64,000 nucleotides of DNA from Palsa-504 sp963835775 (GCA_963835775.1 CAWIHB010000021.1:44016-108015), one strand, 5' to 3'. Numbered from the stretch's first letter, positions 40,744-48,415 are shown. The notes: generated by a model from the letters alone, not told the origin. Program-made: numbers and translations.

Positions 40744-42654
40744 ATGATCGAGGCGCAGCACCTCACCAAGCGCTACGGCCAGACGGTCGCCGTCGACGGC
40801 GCCTCCTTCGCCGTCCGGCCCGGCCGGGTGACCGGCTTCCTGGGCCCGAACGGGGCCGGCAAGTCGACCACCATGCGGATGATCCTGGGCCTGGACACGC
40901 CGAGCTCCGGCTCTGTCCTGGTCAACGGCAAGCCGTACCGGGAGCTGGCCGACCCGCTCCGGTCCGTCGGGGCGCTGCTGGATGCGAAGGCCATCGTCGG
41001 CGGCCGCAGCGCGGCCAGTCACCTGGCCTGGCTGGCCGCCAGCAACGGCATCGCCCGCCGCCGCGTGGCCGAGGTGCTCGAGCTGGTCGGGCTCAGCGAC
41101 GTCGCGGGCCAGCGGGTCGGCACCTTCTCGCTCGGCATGAACCAGCGGCTGGGCATCGCCGCGGCGCTGCTCGGCGACCCCGGCACGGTGATGTTCGACG
41201 AGCCGATCAACGGCCTGGACCCGGACGGCATCGTGTGGATCAGGAACCTGATGAAGTCGCTGGCCGCCGAGGGCCGCACGGTGTTCCTGTCCAGTCATCT
41301 GATGAGCGAGATGGCCCAGACCGCCGACCACCTGCTCGTCATCGCCCGGGGCCGGATCATCGCCGACGCCAGCACCGAGGAATTCGTCAGCCGCAACTCC
41401 ACCCCCAGCGTCCGGGTCCGGGCCCTGCAGCCGGCCGACCCGGCTGGCACTGACCCGGCTGGCACTGACCCGGCTGGCACTGACCCGGCTGGCACTGACC
41501 CGGCTGGCACTGACCCGGCTGGCACTGACCCGGCTGGCACTGACCCGGCTGGCACTGACCCGGCTGGCACTGACCCGGCTGGCACTGACCCGGCTGCGAT
41601 CTCCGAGACCAAACGAGAGGACACTCTGATGAGCATCTCTGCTATGACCACTAACCAGCGGATCACCGATGGGACCACGATGCAGGCGATCACCCAGGAC
41701 CGTTACGGCGAGGCCGAGGACGTGCTGCGGCTGGAGGAGATCGCCCGGCCCGCCATCGGCGACAAGGAAGTGCTGCTGCGGGTGCACGCCGCCGGCGTCG
41801 ACCGGGGCGTCTGGCACCTGATGACCGGCCTGCCCTACCCGGTGCGCCTGGCAGGCTACGGGATCCGCGCCCCCAAGACCCGGGTGCGGGGCCGGGAGGT
41901 CGCCGGGCGGGTCGAGGCGACCGGGGCGGCCGTCACCGCGCTGCACGTCGGCGACGAGGTGTTCGGCATCGCGGAGGGCTCCTTCGCCGAGTACGCCAGC
42001 GCCCGGCCGGGCAAGCTGGCGCGCAAGCCAGGGAACCTCACCTTTGCCCAGGCCGCGGCCGTCCCCGTCTCGGCGCTGACCGCCCTGCAGGCGGTCCGCG
42101 ACCGCGGGCGCGTCCAGGCCGGGCAGAAGGTGCTGGTCATCGGCGCGTCCGGCGGCGTGGGGACGTTCGCCGTGCAGATCGCCAAGGCGGCCGGCGCCGA
42201 GGTCACCGGCGTGGCCAGCACGGCCAAGCTGGATTTGGTCCGGTCGCTGGGCGCGGACCACGTTGTCGACTACACCCGCAATGACATCACTGCCGGAGGC
42301 CACCGCTACGACGTGATCCTCGACACCGGCGGCAACCGCCCGCTTAGCCAGCTGCGCCGGGCCCTGGCCCCGCGCGGGACGCTCGTCATCGTCGGAGCTG
42401 AGACCGGCGGACGATGGCTCGGCGGAACCGATCGTCAGCTCCGAACCCTGATGCTCTCCCCGTTCACCGGCCAGACGCTGACCACGTTCATCTGCTCGGA
42501 GAACACGCAGGATCTGCAGGCGCTCACCGAGCTCATCGAGTCCGGCCAGGTCAGGCCGGTCATCGACCGGACCTATCCGCTGAGCCAGGCCCCCGAGGCC
42601 ATTGCGTACCTGCGGGACGGCCACGCCCAGGGCAAGGTCGTCGTCAGCGTCTGA
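40744..42654 (+). CDS. Fusion of ABC transporter ATPase and zinc-free alcohol dehydrogenase-like oxidoreductase
   Basis: One uninterrupted frame of 636 residues. Residues 1-~228 are an ABC ATPase: Walker A GFLGPNGAGKSTT, signature FSLGMNQRLG, Walker B TVMFDEPINGLDP, H-loop FLSSHLMSE. Its usual ~80-residue C-terminal extension is missing; instead ten copies of DPAGT lead into TKREDTLMSISAM. The rest (~310-636) is a medium-chain dehydrogenase/quinone reductase (LRVHAAGVDRGVWHLMTG; NADPH fold VLVIGASGGVGTFAVQIAKAAG). No permease gene follows. GAGAGGA before ATG 41629 suggests the oxidoreductase can also start internally, so the fusion may be an accident of deletion plus repeat growth. Divergent from the AfsR-type gene. 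Confidence 0.82.
   Translation: MIEAQHLTKRYGQTVAVDGASFAVRPGRVTGFLGPNGAGKSTTMRMILGLDTPSSGSVLVNGKPYRELADPLRSVGALLDAKAIVGGRSAASHLAWLAASNGIARRRVAEVLELVGLSDVAGQRVGTFSLGMNQRLGIAAALLGDPGTVMFDEPINGLDPDGIVWIRNLMKSLAAEGRTVFLSSHLMSEMAQTADHLLVIARGRIIADASTEEFVSRNSTPSVRVRALQPADPAGTDPAGTDPAGTDPAGTDPAGTDPAGTDPAGTDPAGTDPAGTDPAGTDPAAISETKREDTLMSISAMTTNQRITDGTTMQAITQDRYGEAEDVLRLEEIARPAIGDKEVLLRVHAAGVDRGVWHLMTGLPYPVRLAGYGIRAPKTRVRGREVAGRVEATGAAVTALHVGDEVFGIAEGSFAEYASARPGKLARKPGNLTFAQAAAVPVSALTALQAVRDRGRVQAGQKVLVIGASGGVGTFAVQIAKAAGAEVTGVASTAKLDLVRSLGADHVVDYTRNDITAGGHRYDVILDTGGNRPLSQLRRALAPRGTLVIVGAETGGRWLGGTDRQLRTLMLSPFTGQTLTTFICSENTQDLQALTELIESGQVRPVIDRTYPLSQAPEAIAYLRDGHAQGKVVVSV
41437..41595. repeat. 15-bp tandem repeat coding DPAGT (10 copies plus partial)
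   Basis: Ten identical copies of GACCCGGCTGGCACT followed by GACCCGGCT. The array bridges the ABC ATPase and the oxidoreductase in one reading frame. Confidence 0.95.
41629..42654 (+). CDS. Medium-chain NAD(P)H oxidoreductase: internal start of the fusion gene
   Basis: The oxidoreductase part of the 40744 frame, if translated alone, would be 341 residues from ATG 41629 (MSISAMTTNQRITDGTTMQA) with GAGAGGA seven bases upstream. It is a complete quinone-reductase-type protein: GroES-like N-domain (GREVAGRVEATGAAVTALHVGDEVFG), nucleotide fold with GASGGVGTFAVQ, and no catalytic zinc cysteines. A second ATG at 41680 (MQAITQDRYGEAEDVL) is the N-terminus most such proteins would have. This entry describes the alternative product; it overlaps the fusion entry. 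Confidence 0.6.
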   Translation: MSISAMTTNQRITDGTTMQAITQDRYGEAEDVLRLEEIARPAIGDKEVLLRVHAAGVDRGVWHLMTGLPYPVRLAGYGIRAPKTRVRGREVAGRVEATGAAVTALHVGDEVFGIAEGSFAEYASARPGKLARKPGNLTFAQAAAVPVSALTALQAVRDRGRVQAGQKVLVIGASGGVGTFAVQIAKAAGAEVTGVASTAKLDLVRSLGADHVVDYTRNDITAGGHRYDVILDTGGNRPLSQLRRALAPRGTLVIVGAETGGRWLGGTDRQLRTLMLSPFTGQTLTTFICSENTQDLQALTELIESGQVRPVIDRTYPLSQAPEAIAYLRDGHAQGKVVVSV

Positions 42655-42717
42655 GGATTCTGCGGGACGGCGGGTGCCGAGTGCTGGGCTCGGCACCCGC
42701 CGCATGCTCATGACGGC

Positions 42718-43089
42718 TCAGGCCCGGCCTTCGACGATCTCGAAGGTGTTCCCGTCCGTGTCCTTGAACTTGAACATGGGCGGGACACCCGGCCACCGGA
42801 GCAGTTCCTCGACCTCGATGCCGCGTTCGCGCATGGCCGCGTGCTCGGTCTCGGCGTCGGGAACCAGGAACCGGATGCCGGTTTCGGCCCCGGCATTGGG
42901 GCTGGCGATCAGCGCGACCGAGGTGGACGCGCCGGGGGCCGCGACCGTGACCCAGCGGAAGCTCTCTCCCATCCGCGCGTCGAGCCGCTTCTCGAAGCCG
43001 AGCGTGCCGGTGTAGAACTCCACCGCCTGGTCCTGGTCGCTGACCGGGATGCCCACGGCGCCGATGTCGGTGATGGTGGTCTGGGACAT
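42718..43089 (-). CDS. VOC (glyoxalase/bleomycin resistance-like) family protein
   Basis: A 123-residue metal-dependent vicinal-oxygen-chelate protein. It has the two beta-alpha-beta-beta-beta repeats in short form: AVGIPVSDQDQAVEFYTGTLG at the start and FKFKDTDGNTFEIVE at the end. ATG at 43089 with GAGGAG seven bases upstream. Located 47 bases downstream of the ArsR-SRPBCC gene on the same strand and probably co-transcribed with it from the regulated promoter at 43924-43953. Substrate unknown. Confidence 0.88.
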   Translation of the reverse strand: MSQTTITDIGAVGIPVSDQDQAVEFYTGTLGFEKRLDARMGESFRWVTVAAPGASTSVALIASPNAGAETGIRFLVPDAETEHAAMRERGIEVEELLRWPGVPPMFKFKDTDGNTFEIVEGRA

Positions 43090-43105
43090 GACAATCTCCT
43101 CGCGT

Positions 43106-43140
43106 CGCTTGATTAGTCGCCTGATTAGTCGCCTGATTAG
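43106..43140. repeat. 12-bp direct repeat between VOC and ArsR-SRPBCC genes
   Basis: GATTAGTCGCCT occurs about three times in a row (first unit has CGCTT before it), covering the stop codon of the ArsR-SRPBCC gene. Confidence 0.7.
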
Positions 43141-43916
43141 CTGGGCTGCTGGTACATGAGCGAGCCGGGAGTGGTCAGCGTCTCCCCCGTCTCGAGCCAC
43201 GTCTTCAGGCCGGACAGGATCATCGGCCACCCGCCGTAGACCTCGGACGGCGCGTCCGGCGGCAGCTGATCGTGCACCACGGTCAGGCGGCACGAGTCGC
43301 CGACCGGCTCGATCTCCCACGTCACCCGGGACGTGCCCGCCCGCTCGGCGTCCGGACCCCACAGCGCGCGCATCGTCTGCACGAGCCGGTGCGGCCGTTC
43401 GACGACCAGGTTCTCGCCCTCGATCAGCGATGACGCCGCGGCCGGATGACCGAGCCGGTAGGGCGAGCCCACGGTCCAGTCCGACTCGATCGAGGCACCG
43501 AACTGGTACTTCGCCCTGATCACCGGATCGGTGATCGCCTCCCACAGCCGCTCGGGCGTGGTCCGGATGTAGATCTCGAAGACCTTCTCCATCTGATCCT
43601 CCAGCTCATGCTGCTCCTCTAGCTCGTACTTCAGGCCGGCGAGCCCGGCAGCCCACGGCTCGGTGTACTTGCTGACCCACCGGTCGTGGACCAGGCGGAT
43701 CGGGACCGGGTTGAGGTAGTGCAGCTTCTCGCGGCCCCGCCGCCTGCTCACGATGAGCCCGGCGTCCTCCAGGATCTTCAGGTGCTTCGCCACGGCGATG
43801 CGCGTCATGTCGTGCCGCGCCGTGAGGGACACCAGCGTCTGGCCGTCCCGGGCGAACAGCTCGTCAAGGAGCGCCCGCCGGGTTGGGTCGGCCAGGGCCC
43901 GGAACACGAGATCCAC
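43137..43916 (-). CDS. ArsR-family regulator fused to SRPBCC (AHSA1-like) domain
   Basis: A cytosolic two-domain protein. Residues ~1-90 are an ArsR winged helix (VFRALADPTRRALLDELFAR; IAVAKHLKILEDAGLIVSRR); ~105-255 an SRPBCC/AHSA1 domain (EKVFEIYIRTTPERLWEAITD with IEGENLVVERPHRL). Such fusions sense a hydrophobic ligand through the SRPBCC pocket. The longest frame starts at ATG 43925, but that codon overlaps the -10 box, so I prefer GTG 43916, which sits at the predicted transcription start and gives VDLVFRALADPTRR, the normal N-terminus. The mRNA would then be leaderless. The operator at 43929-43948 implies autorepression. The VOC gene follows. Confidence 0.9.
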   Translation of the reverse strand: MDLVFRALADPTRRALLDELFARDGQTLVSLTARHDMTRIAVAKHLKILEDAGLIVSRRRGREKLHYLNPVPIRLVHDRWVSKYTEPWAAGLAGLKYELEEQHELEDQMEKVFEIYIRTTPERLWEAITDPVIRAKYQFGASIESDWTVGSPYRLGHPAAASSLIEGENLVVERPHRLVQTMRALWGPDAERAGTSRVTWEIEPVGDSCRLTVVHDQLPPDAPSEVYGGWPMILSGLKTWLETGETLTTPGSLMYQQPS

Positions 43917-43923
43917 GTCAGCC

Positions 43924-43953
43924 ATAATAGGAAACCATATGGTTTCCTGTCAA
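43924..43953 (-). promoter_or_regulatory. Promoter with perfect palindromic operator for ArsR-SRPBCC
   Basis: -35 TTGACA (43953-43948), 18-base spacer, -10 TATTAT (43929-43924). The perfect 20-base palindrome AGGAAACCATATGGTTTCCT (43929-43948) fills the spacer, so a bound repressor would block RNA polymerase. Confidence 0.85.
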
Positions 43954-44106
43954 GCCGCGGGACTCGCTGGAGGGCGCGGGGACTGCTGGCGGGGTGATCA
44001 GTAATTCCTGACCCGACGCGGCGGCAGGCGGGTAACCAGTGGCGGGCCGTCGGACACTAACGAGTGTGAGCCGAATCGCTGCCTCGCCGTCTGCTGGAGG
44101 ACCGCC

Positions 44107-45141
44107 GTGACGACTGTCCGCATCGTTCCTGCGCGCCACATCCGGCCCCCACGGGCCCCGGACGGGAGTGAGGTGCCCGACTGGTGGCCGCATCAGCGTC
44201 TCATCGTGCTGGCCGACGACGCGGGCCACCGGGCGGTGCCGCTGTGGCTAGTTGCCGGTCACAAGGAGCTGCTGGGCCGGCTGGGCCGGCCCGCCGCGGA
44301 CGCCGAGGTGGCCAGTGGCCTGCTGGAGACAGCGGTCCGGCTGCTGCGGACGGCCGGGACGGAGGTGAGCGCCGTGGACATCGAGCCGGCCAGCGACGAC
44401 GTGCCCGAGCTGCGCTCGGACACGGTCACGGCGCGCGTCGGGCTAGCCACGGCCACGGGAACCCGGCCGCCGGTCACGGTAAGCGCCGAGTACGGCCTGG
44501 CGCTGGCCGCCGTGGCCGGGGCGCCGGTCCGGGTGGCCGACACGGTGATGGGCCGGCTCGCGGTTCCGGTGCCGGGCGAGGACATGCTGGCGCCGTTCCT
44601 GCCCCCGGCGGACGCCCGGCCGCCGGGCCGCCCCAGGCGAGAGCGGCGTTTCGAGCCGCGGAACATGGCGTTCACCGACGGCCTGGACTACTGGGAACTG
44701 GCTGGCAGCTTCTCCGATGACGGCCAGCCGGCCGGGCCGGACTACTCCTGCACCGCCGCGGACCAGTCCGCAGTCTTGGCCGCCACGGTCCCGGAACCCG
44801 CCGGCTCCGCCGTCCTCGTCCAGGCCATCGCCGCCGAGGACTACCGCGGCCGCACGGTCACCTTCCGCGGACAGCTGCGCGCCACCGGCCTGGCAGGCCA
44901 GGCCGGGCTGCACCTGGCCGTGAGCGGGCCGCGGTCGGAATCGACGGCTACCAGGCCCCTGCTCGGCCACGGCAGCAGCCTGACCGCCCCGGGCAGCAGC
45001 GACTGGACCTGGCATGAGGTCACGGTGCCCGTCCCCGGCGCGGCCATCGTCATCCGGTTCGGCATTTCCCTGGCCGGCCGCGGCCGCGTTGAGCTGCGCG
45101 GCGCGGAACTCACCCCGGCGCCGCCGGGAACCCGGGAGTAA
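44107..45141 (+). CDS. Bifunctional-nuclease-like domain with C-terminal beta-sandwich
   Basis: A 344-residue protein. Residues ~35-140 (RLIVLADDAGHRAVPLWLVA and LLETAVRLLRTAG) resemble the bifunctional nuclease (DUF151/BFN) fold. The C-terminal ~145 residues are a beta-sandwich (MAFTDGLDYWELAGSF, VPEPAGSAVLVQAI, YRGRTVTFRGQLRA) found at the end of several actinobacterial regulators. The start is GTG 44107 with GGAGGA upstream. The next gene encodes a sigma factor whose tail begins with a degraded copy of this protein's first and last domains, so the two loci are related by duplication. Confidence 0.72.
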   Translation: MTTVRIVPARHIRPPRAPDGSEVPDWWPHQRLIVLADDAGHRAVPLWLVAGHKELLGRLGRPAADAEVASGLLETAVRLLRTAGTEVSAVDIEPASDDVPELRSDTVTARVGLATATGTRPPVTVSAEYGLALAAVAGAPVRVADTVMGRLAVPVPGEDMLAPFLPPADARPPGRPRRERRFEPRNMAFTDGLDYWELAGSFSDDGQPAGPDYSCTAADQSAVLAATVPEPAGSAVLVQAIAAEDYRGRTVTFRGQLRATGLAGQAGLHLAVSGPRSESTATRPLLGHGSSLTAPGSSDWTWHEVTVPVPGAAIVIRFGISLAGRGRVELRGAELTPAPPGTRE

Positions 45142-45150
45142 AGGCCGGGC

Positions 45151-46152
45151 ATGGACATCGGTGACGGCAACCTGGTCCGGCTGGCCCGCGACGGCGACCC
45201 GGCCGCGTTCCGGCTGCTGGTCGAGCGGCACCTGCCGATGGCCCGCGCCCGCGCGGCCCGGCTGTGCCCGCAGCCGGATGACGCCGACGATGCCGTGCAG
45301 GACGCGTTCCTGCAGGCGTTCCTCGCGCTGGGCCGGCTGCGCGACCCCGGCCGGTTCGCCGGCTGGCTGGGCGGCATCGTGGCCAACGTCTGCCGCGCCC
45401 AGCGGCGCCGCGCGCCGCCGACCCTGTTTGGCGACTGGCCCGAGAACCTGCACCCGGCCTCCGCCGGCACCCAGCCGTCGGCTGAGGACCTGGACCGCGC
45501 CGACGTGCTCGGCCGCGCGGTCGCCGGCCTGCCCCCCGGGCAGCGCCACGCCGTCACCTTGTTCTACTACGCCGACCAGCCCGCCGGTCAGGTCGGCGCC
45601 ACGCCCGGCGCGGCCAAGGCCAGCCTGCACAAGGCCCGCCGCCGGCTGCGCGAGTACATCACCGCGCACCGCCCTGACCTGATCCCCGCCGTCTCCCGGA
45701 GACTCCCCATGACCGCTGTTCGCATCGCGCACGCCGACCCCTGGCCCGGACGCACATGGCGTTCACCGACGGCCTGGACCACTGGCAGCTCCGCGGCACC
45801 TTCCTGCGCCAGGGCACCGGGCTCGACTATTCCGCCACCACCGAAGACGGGCGGGCGATCCTGGCCGCGGCCGTCCCCGAGCCGGCCGGATCCGCCTTCC
45901 TCGCCCAGGACATCGACGCCGACGACTACCGCGGCCGCACCGTCACCTTCCGCGGGGAACTGCGCACCGCCCAGGCCGACGGCCGCGCCGGGCTGGCACT
46001 CCGCGCCAGCAGCCCAGGCCGGTCCACGCCACCCCGGGCGGCCAGCCCAGATCCCCGGGACGACCCGGCCAACCACATCGCCTCCGCCACCGGGACCGGC
46101 GCGTGGACCCAGTATGAGGTCACCGCCCAGATCCCGGCGGACGCCAACCTGA
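45151..46152 (+). CDS. ECF-type sigma-70 factor with frameshifted C-terminal extension
   Basis: Sense coding covers about 200 residues. Region 2 is AFRLLVERHLPMARARAARL with DDADDAVQDAFLQAFLALGR and FAGWLGGIVANVCRAQRR; region 4 is AGLPPGQRHAVTLFYYADQP with SLHKARRRLREYI. After the sigma domains the frame reads PMTAVRIAHADPWPG, matching the first residues of the 44107 gene (MTTVRIVPA), and then at about 45,750 it loses sense and runs on as nonsense to 46152. The beta-sandwich continues in the next frame as the 45756 entry. Sigma factors of this kind direct stress or metabolite-specific transcription. Ten bases after the upstream gene; likely one operon. Confidence 0.8.
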   Translation: MDIGDGNLVRLARDGDPAAFRLLVERHLPMARARAARLCPQPDDADDAVQDAFLQAFLALGRLRDPGRFAGWLGGIVANVCRAQRRRAPPTLFGDWPENLHPASAGTQPSAEDLDRADVLGRAVAGLPPGQRHAVTLFYYADQPAGQVGATPGAAKASLHKARRRLREYITAHRPDLIPAVSRRLPMTAVRIAHADPWPGRTWRSPTAWTTGSSAAPSCARAPGSTIPPPPKTGGRSWPRPSPSRPDPPSSPRTSTPTTTAAAPSPSAGNCAPPRPTAAPGWHSAPAAQAGPRHPGRPAQIPGTTRPTTSPPPPGPARGPSMRSPPRSRRTPT

Positions 46153-46328
46153 TCAGGTTCGGCGTCTTCCTGAACGGCGGCGGTCAGCTCGAATTCCGCT
46201 ACCCGGAACTAGCGCCTCAACCCGCGCTGTTAGTCGATATGGAACGGCCAGTGGCGTTAAGGGAGACCGGTGAGTTACCGCCACTGGCCGTTGCGATGTG
46301 GGTGGGCGACGAGCGCATGATCTTGTAA
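45756..46328 (+). pseudogene. Beta-sandwich domain remnant, paralogue of the 44107 C-terminal domain
   Basis: The frame MAFTDGLDHWQLRGTFLRQG ... VPEPAGSAFLAQDIDADDYR ... TVTFRGELRTAQ ... FGVFLNGGGQLEFRYPELAP is closely parallel to the last 145 residues of the 44107 gene. The nuclease-like part between MTAVRI and this domain has been deleted, and the join is out of frame with the sigma factor. Residues after about 46,215 have no counterpart and overlap an inverted repeat. It has only a weak ribosome site, so I treat it as a broken part of the sigma-factor gene. Confidence 0.7.
46243..46292. repeat. 14-bp perfect inverted repeat
   Basis: AACGGCCAGTGGCG (46243-46256) and its exact complement CGCCACTGGCCGTT (46279-46292) with a 22-base loop. 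It lies inside the aberrant end of the 45756 frame and could be a terminator or the scar of a mobile element. Confidence 0.7.
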
Positions 46329-46675
46329 CGGTTTGGTCGCTATGGGTGGCCTGGTGACGGTTCCGCCTTACCTTGCGGCTATGCCGGTGGAGTTCCTGAC
46401 GGATGATGAGGCAAAGACGGTCGTCGCTGACGGTCACAGGAATCTGCCCACTGGCGGTGGCCCTTGCGGAACCGGCGGAGCCGCCCGGGGCGGGTCGATC
46501 CGCATCAGGCGGCCGGACCGAGCCGAAAGGATTTAAGAGCCTGCCGGCGCGCGTCGCGGCACCCGGCCTTGCGCGGACCGATCTGCCGGTCCCTGCAGAA
46601 CGCGCCCGGCGGGTCCAGGGTCAGCCAGTGCTAGTCGAGCTTGTCCAGGGTCGTCATGCGTGCGGAGCGGGGCGG
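46329..46675. other. Gene-poor stretch with possible transposase remnant
   Basis: About 350 bases between the sigma-factor remnant and the end of the acyl-CoA dehydrogenase gene. It contains a short frame resembling the N-terminus of a Tn3-family transposase (separate entry). The rest shows nothing I can name. Confidence 0.5.
46381..46536 (+). pseudogene. Possible N-terminal remnant of a Tn3-family transposase
   Basis: The frame opens MPVEFLTDDEAK, very like the first residues of actinobacterial Tn3-type transposases (MPVEFLTD-E-A-x-x-YG-F). The match is lost after about 12 residues. Too short for certainty. Confidence 0.3.
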
Positions 46676-47878
46676 CTAGCGGGGGATCTGGTACTCCTCG
46701 AGCAGACGGCGGCCGATGATCATCTTCTGGATCTCGGCGGTACCCTCGCCGATCAGCAGCATCGGCACCTCCCGGTACAGGCGCTCGATCTCGTACTCCT
46801 TGGAGAAGCCGTAGCCGCCGTGGATGCGGAACGAGTCTTCCACGACCTCCTTGGCGTACTCGGACGCCAGGTACTTGGCCATGCCGGCCTCCAGGTCGTT
46901 GCGCCGGCCGGAGTCCTTCAGCCGGGCCGCCATCACCATCATCTGGTGAGCCGCCTCGACCTTGATGCCCATCTCGGCCAGCTTGAAGGAGATGGCCTGG
47001 TGCTGGACGATCGGCTTGCCGAAGCTGTGCCGGATCTGCGCATAGTTGATACCGAGCTCGAAGGCGCGCAGCGCGACCCCGCAGCCGCGGGCGGCGACGT
47101 TGACCCGGCCGACCTCCACGCCGTCCATCATCTGGTAGAAGCCCCGGCCGGGGGCACCCCCGAGGACCCGGGTGGCCGGGATGCGGACGTCGTGCAGGAG
47201 CAGCTCGGTGGTGTCGACGCCCTTATAGCCCATCTTCTCGATCTTGCCCGGCACGGTCAGGCCCGGCACGGTCGGGTTGGGCCCGAAGCCCGGCTCCTTC
47301 TCGATCAGGAAGGCGGTCATGTTCTTGTGCGGCGCGTCGTGGCCCTCGTCGGTCTTGCATAGGACCGCCACCAGGTTGGCGGTGCCGCCGTTGGTCAGCC
47401 ACATCTTCTGGCCGTTGATGACGTAATCCGTCCCGTCGGGTACCGCCTTGGTGGTGATGGCCGAGACGTCCGAGCCCAGGCCGGGCTCGGACATGGAGAA
47501 GGCGCCGCGCACGTCGCCCGTGGCCATCTTGGGCAGGAAGTACTCCTTCTGCTCGGCGGTGCCGTGCTGGCTGATCATGTAGGCCACGATGAAGTGGGTG
47601 TTGACGATGCCGGACACCGACATCCAGCCGCGGGCGATCTGCTCCACGACCAGCGCGTAGGTGAGCAGCGACTCGCCCAGGCCGCCGTACTCCTCGGGGA
47701 TGGTCAGCCCGAACAGGCCGAGTTCCTTCATGCCCTCGACGATCTGGGTCGGGTACTCGTCCTTGTGCTCGAGCTCCATGGCGACCGGGATGATCTCCTT
47801 GTCCACGAACTCCCGCACCGTGGACAAGATGTCGCGCTGGATGTCGGTCAGGCCTTCGGTCTGGGCGAGGCGTTCCAT
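46676..47878 (-). CDS. Acyl-CoA dehydrogenase, probable methylsuccinyl-CoA dehydrogenase
   Basis: A 400-residue FAD enzyme predicted to oxidise (2S)-methylsuccinyl-CoA to mesaconyl-CoA in the ethylmalonyl-CoA pathway. Family features: FGLTIPEEYGGLG, FSMSEPGLGSDVSAITTKA (FAD contacts), INGQKMWLTNGG, RIHGGYGFSKEYEIERLYRE and the C-terminal IGEGTAEIQKMIIGRRLL. The catalytic Glu of this family is in IGEGTAEIQ. Start ATG 47878 (MERLAQTEGL); the frame upstream belongs to the preceding gene. Last gene of the operon, 16 bases after maoC. It is shorter than the proteobacterial Mcd (~550 residues); specificity is inferred from context. Confidence 0.9.
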   Translation of the reverse strand: MERLAQTEGLTDIQRDILSTVREFVDKEIIPVAMELEHKDEYPTQIVEGMKELGLFGLTIPEEYGGLGESLLTYALVVEQIARGWMSVSGIVNTHFIVAYMISQHGTAEQKEYFLPKMATGDVRGAFSMSEPGLGSDVSAITTKAVPDGTDYVINGQKMWLTNGGTANLVAVLCKTDEGHDAPHKNMTAFLIEKEPGFGPNPTVPGLTVPGKIEKMGYKGVDTTELLLHDVRIPATRVLGGAPGRGFYQMMDGVEVGRVNVAARGCGVALRAFELGINYAQIRHSFGKPIVQHQAISFKLAEMGIKVEAAHQMMVMAARLKDSGRRNDLEAGMAKYLASEYAKEVVEDSFRIHGGYGFSKEYEIERLYREVPMLLIGEGTAEIQKMIIGRRLLEEYQIPR

Positions 47879-47894
47879 GACGGGCTCCTTGGGA

Positions 47895-48410
47895 TCAGCT
47901 GGCGGGCTCGGGGCTGGCCGGCTCGGGACGGCCCGGCTGGTCGCCGCCGCGCTCCTTGACATAGGCCTGGGTCGGCACCATGACCTTGCGGCGGAACACG
48001 CACACCAGGGTGCCGTCCTGCTTGTAGCCGCGGGTCTCGACCTCGACGATGCCCCGGTCGTCCTTTGACGTGAGCCGCTTGCCGAGCACGGTGGTCTCGC
48101 CGTAGATCGTGTCGCCGTGGAAGGTCGGCGCCACGTGCTTGAGCGAGGAGACTTCCAGGTTCGCGATGGCCTGGCCCGAGACGTCCGGCACCGACATGCC
48201 GAGCAGCAGCGAGTAGATGTAGTTGCCCACCACCACGTTGCGGCCGAAGTCGGTGGTCTGCTCCGCGTAGTTGGCGTCCAGGTGCAGCGGATGGTGGTTC
48301 ATGGTGAGCAGGCAGAACAGGTGGTCGTCGTACTCGGTGACCGTCTTGCCTGGCCAGTGCTTGTACACCGCGCCGGGCTCGAATTCTTCGTAGCTCCGTC
48401 CGAACTGCAT
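47895..48410 (-). CDS. MaoC-family hydratase, probable mesaconyl-CoA hydratase
   Basis: A 171-residue hot-dog-fold hydratase, predicted to add water to mesaconyl-CoA to give beta-methylmalyl-CoA. Hydratase 2 motif region: MNHHPLHLDANYAEQTTDFG (Asp/His dyad) and VVVGNYIYSLLLGMSV. The tail ends in a Pro/Glu/Ser stretch (PGRPEPASPEPAS). ATG 48410 is five bases after the stop of the CoA-lyase gene, with GGAGG just ahead of it, so translation is coupled. It is half the length of proteobacterial Mch, as usual for single hot-dog MaoC proteins. Confidence 0.88.
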   Translation of the reverse strand: MQFGRSYEEFEPGAVYKHWPGKTVTEYDDHLFCLLTMNHHPLHLDANYAEQTTDFGRNVVVGNYIYSLLLGMSVPDVSGQAIANLEVSSLKHVAPTFHGDTIYGETTVLGKRLTSKDDRGIVEVETRGYKQDGTLVCVFRRKVMVPTQAYVKERGGDQPGRPEPASPEPAS

Positions 48411-48415
48411 CGCGC

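Noticed and set aside
41437..41595. Candidate CRISPR or attachment-site array
   Set aside because: Contiguous 15-base units with no spacers; explained as a coding repeat.
42718..43089. VOC protein as the ethylmalonyl/methylmalonyl-CoA epimerase
   Set aside because: The epimerase is also of the VOC fold, but this protein is coupled to an ArsR-SRPBCC regulator, sits 4 kb from the operon and shows glyoxalase-like motifs instead.
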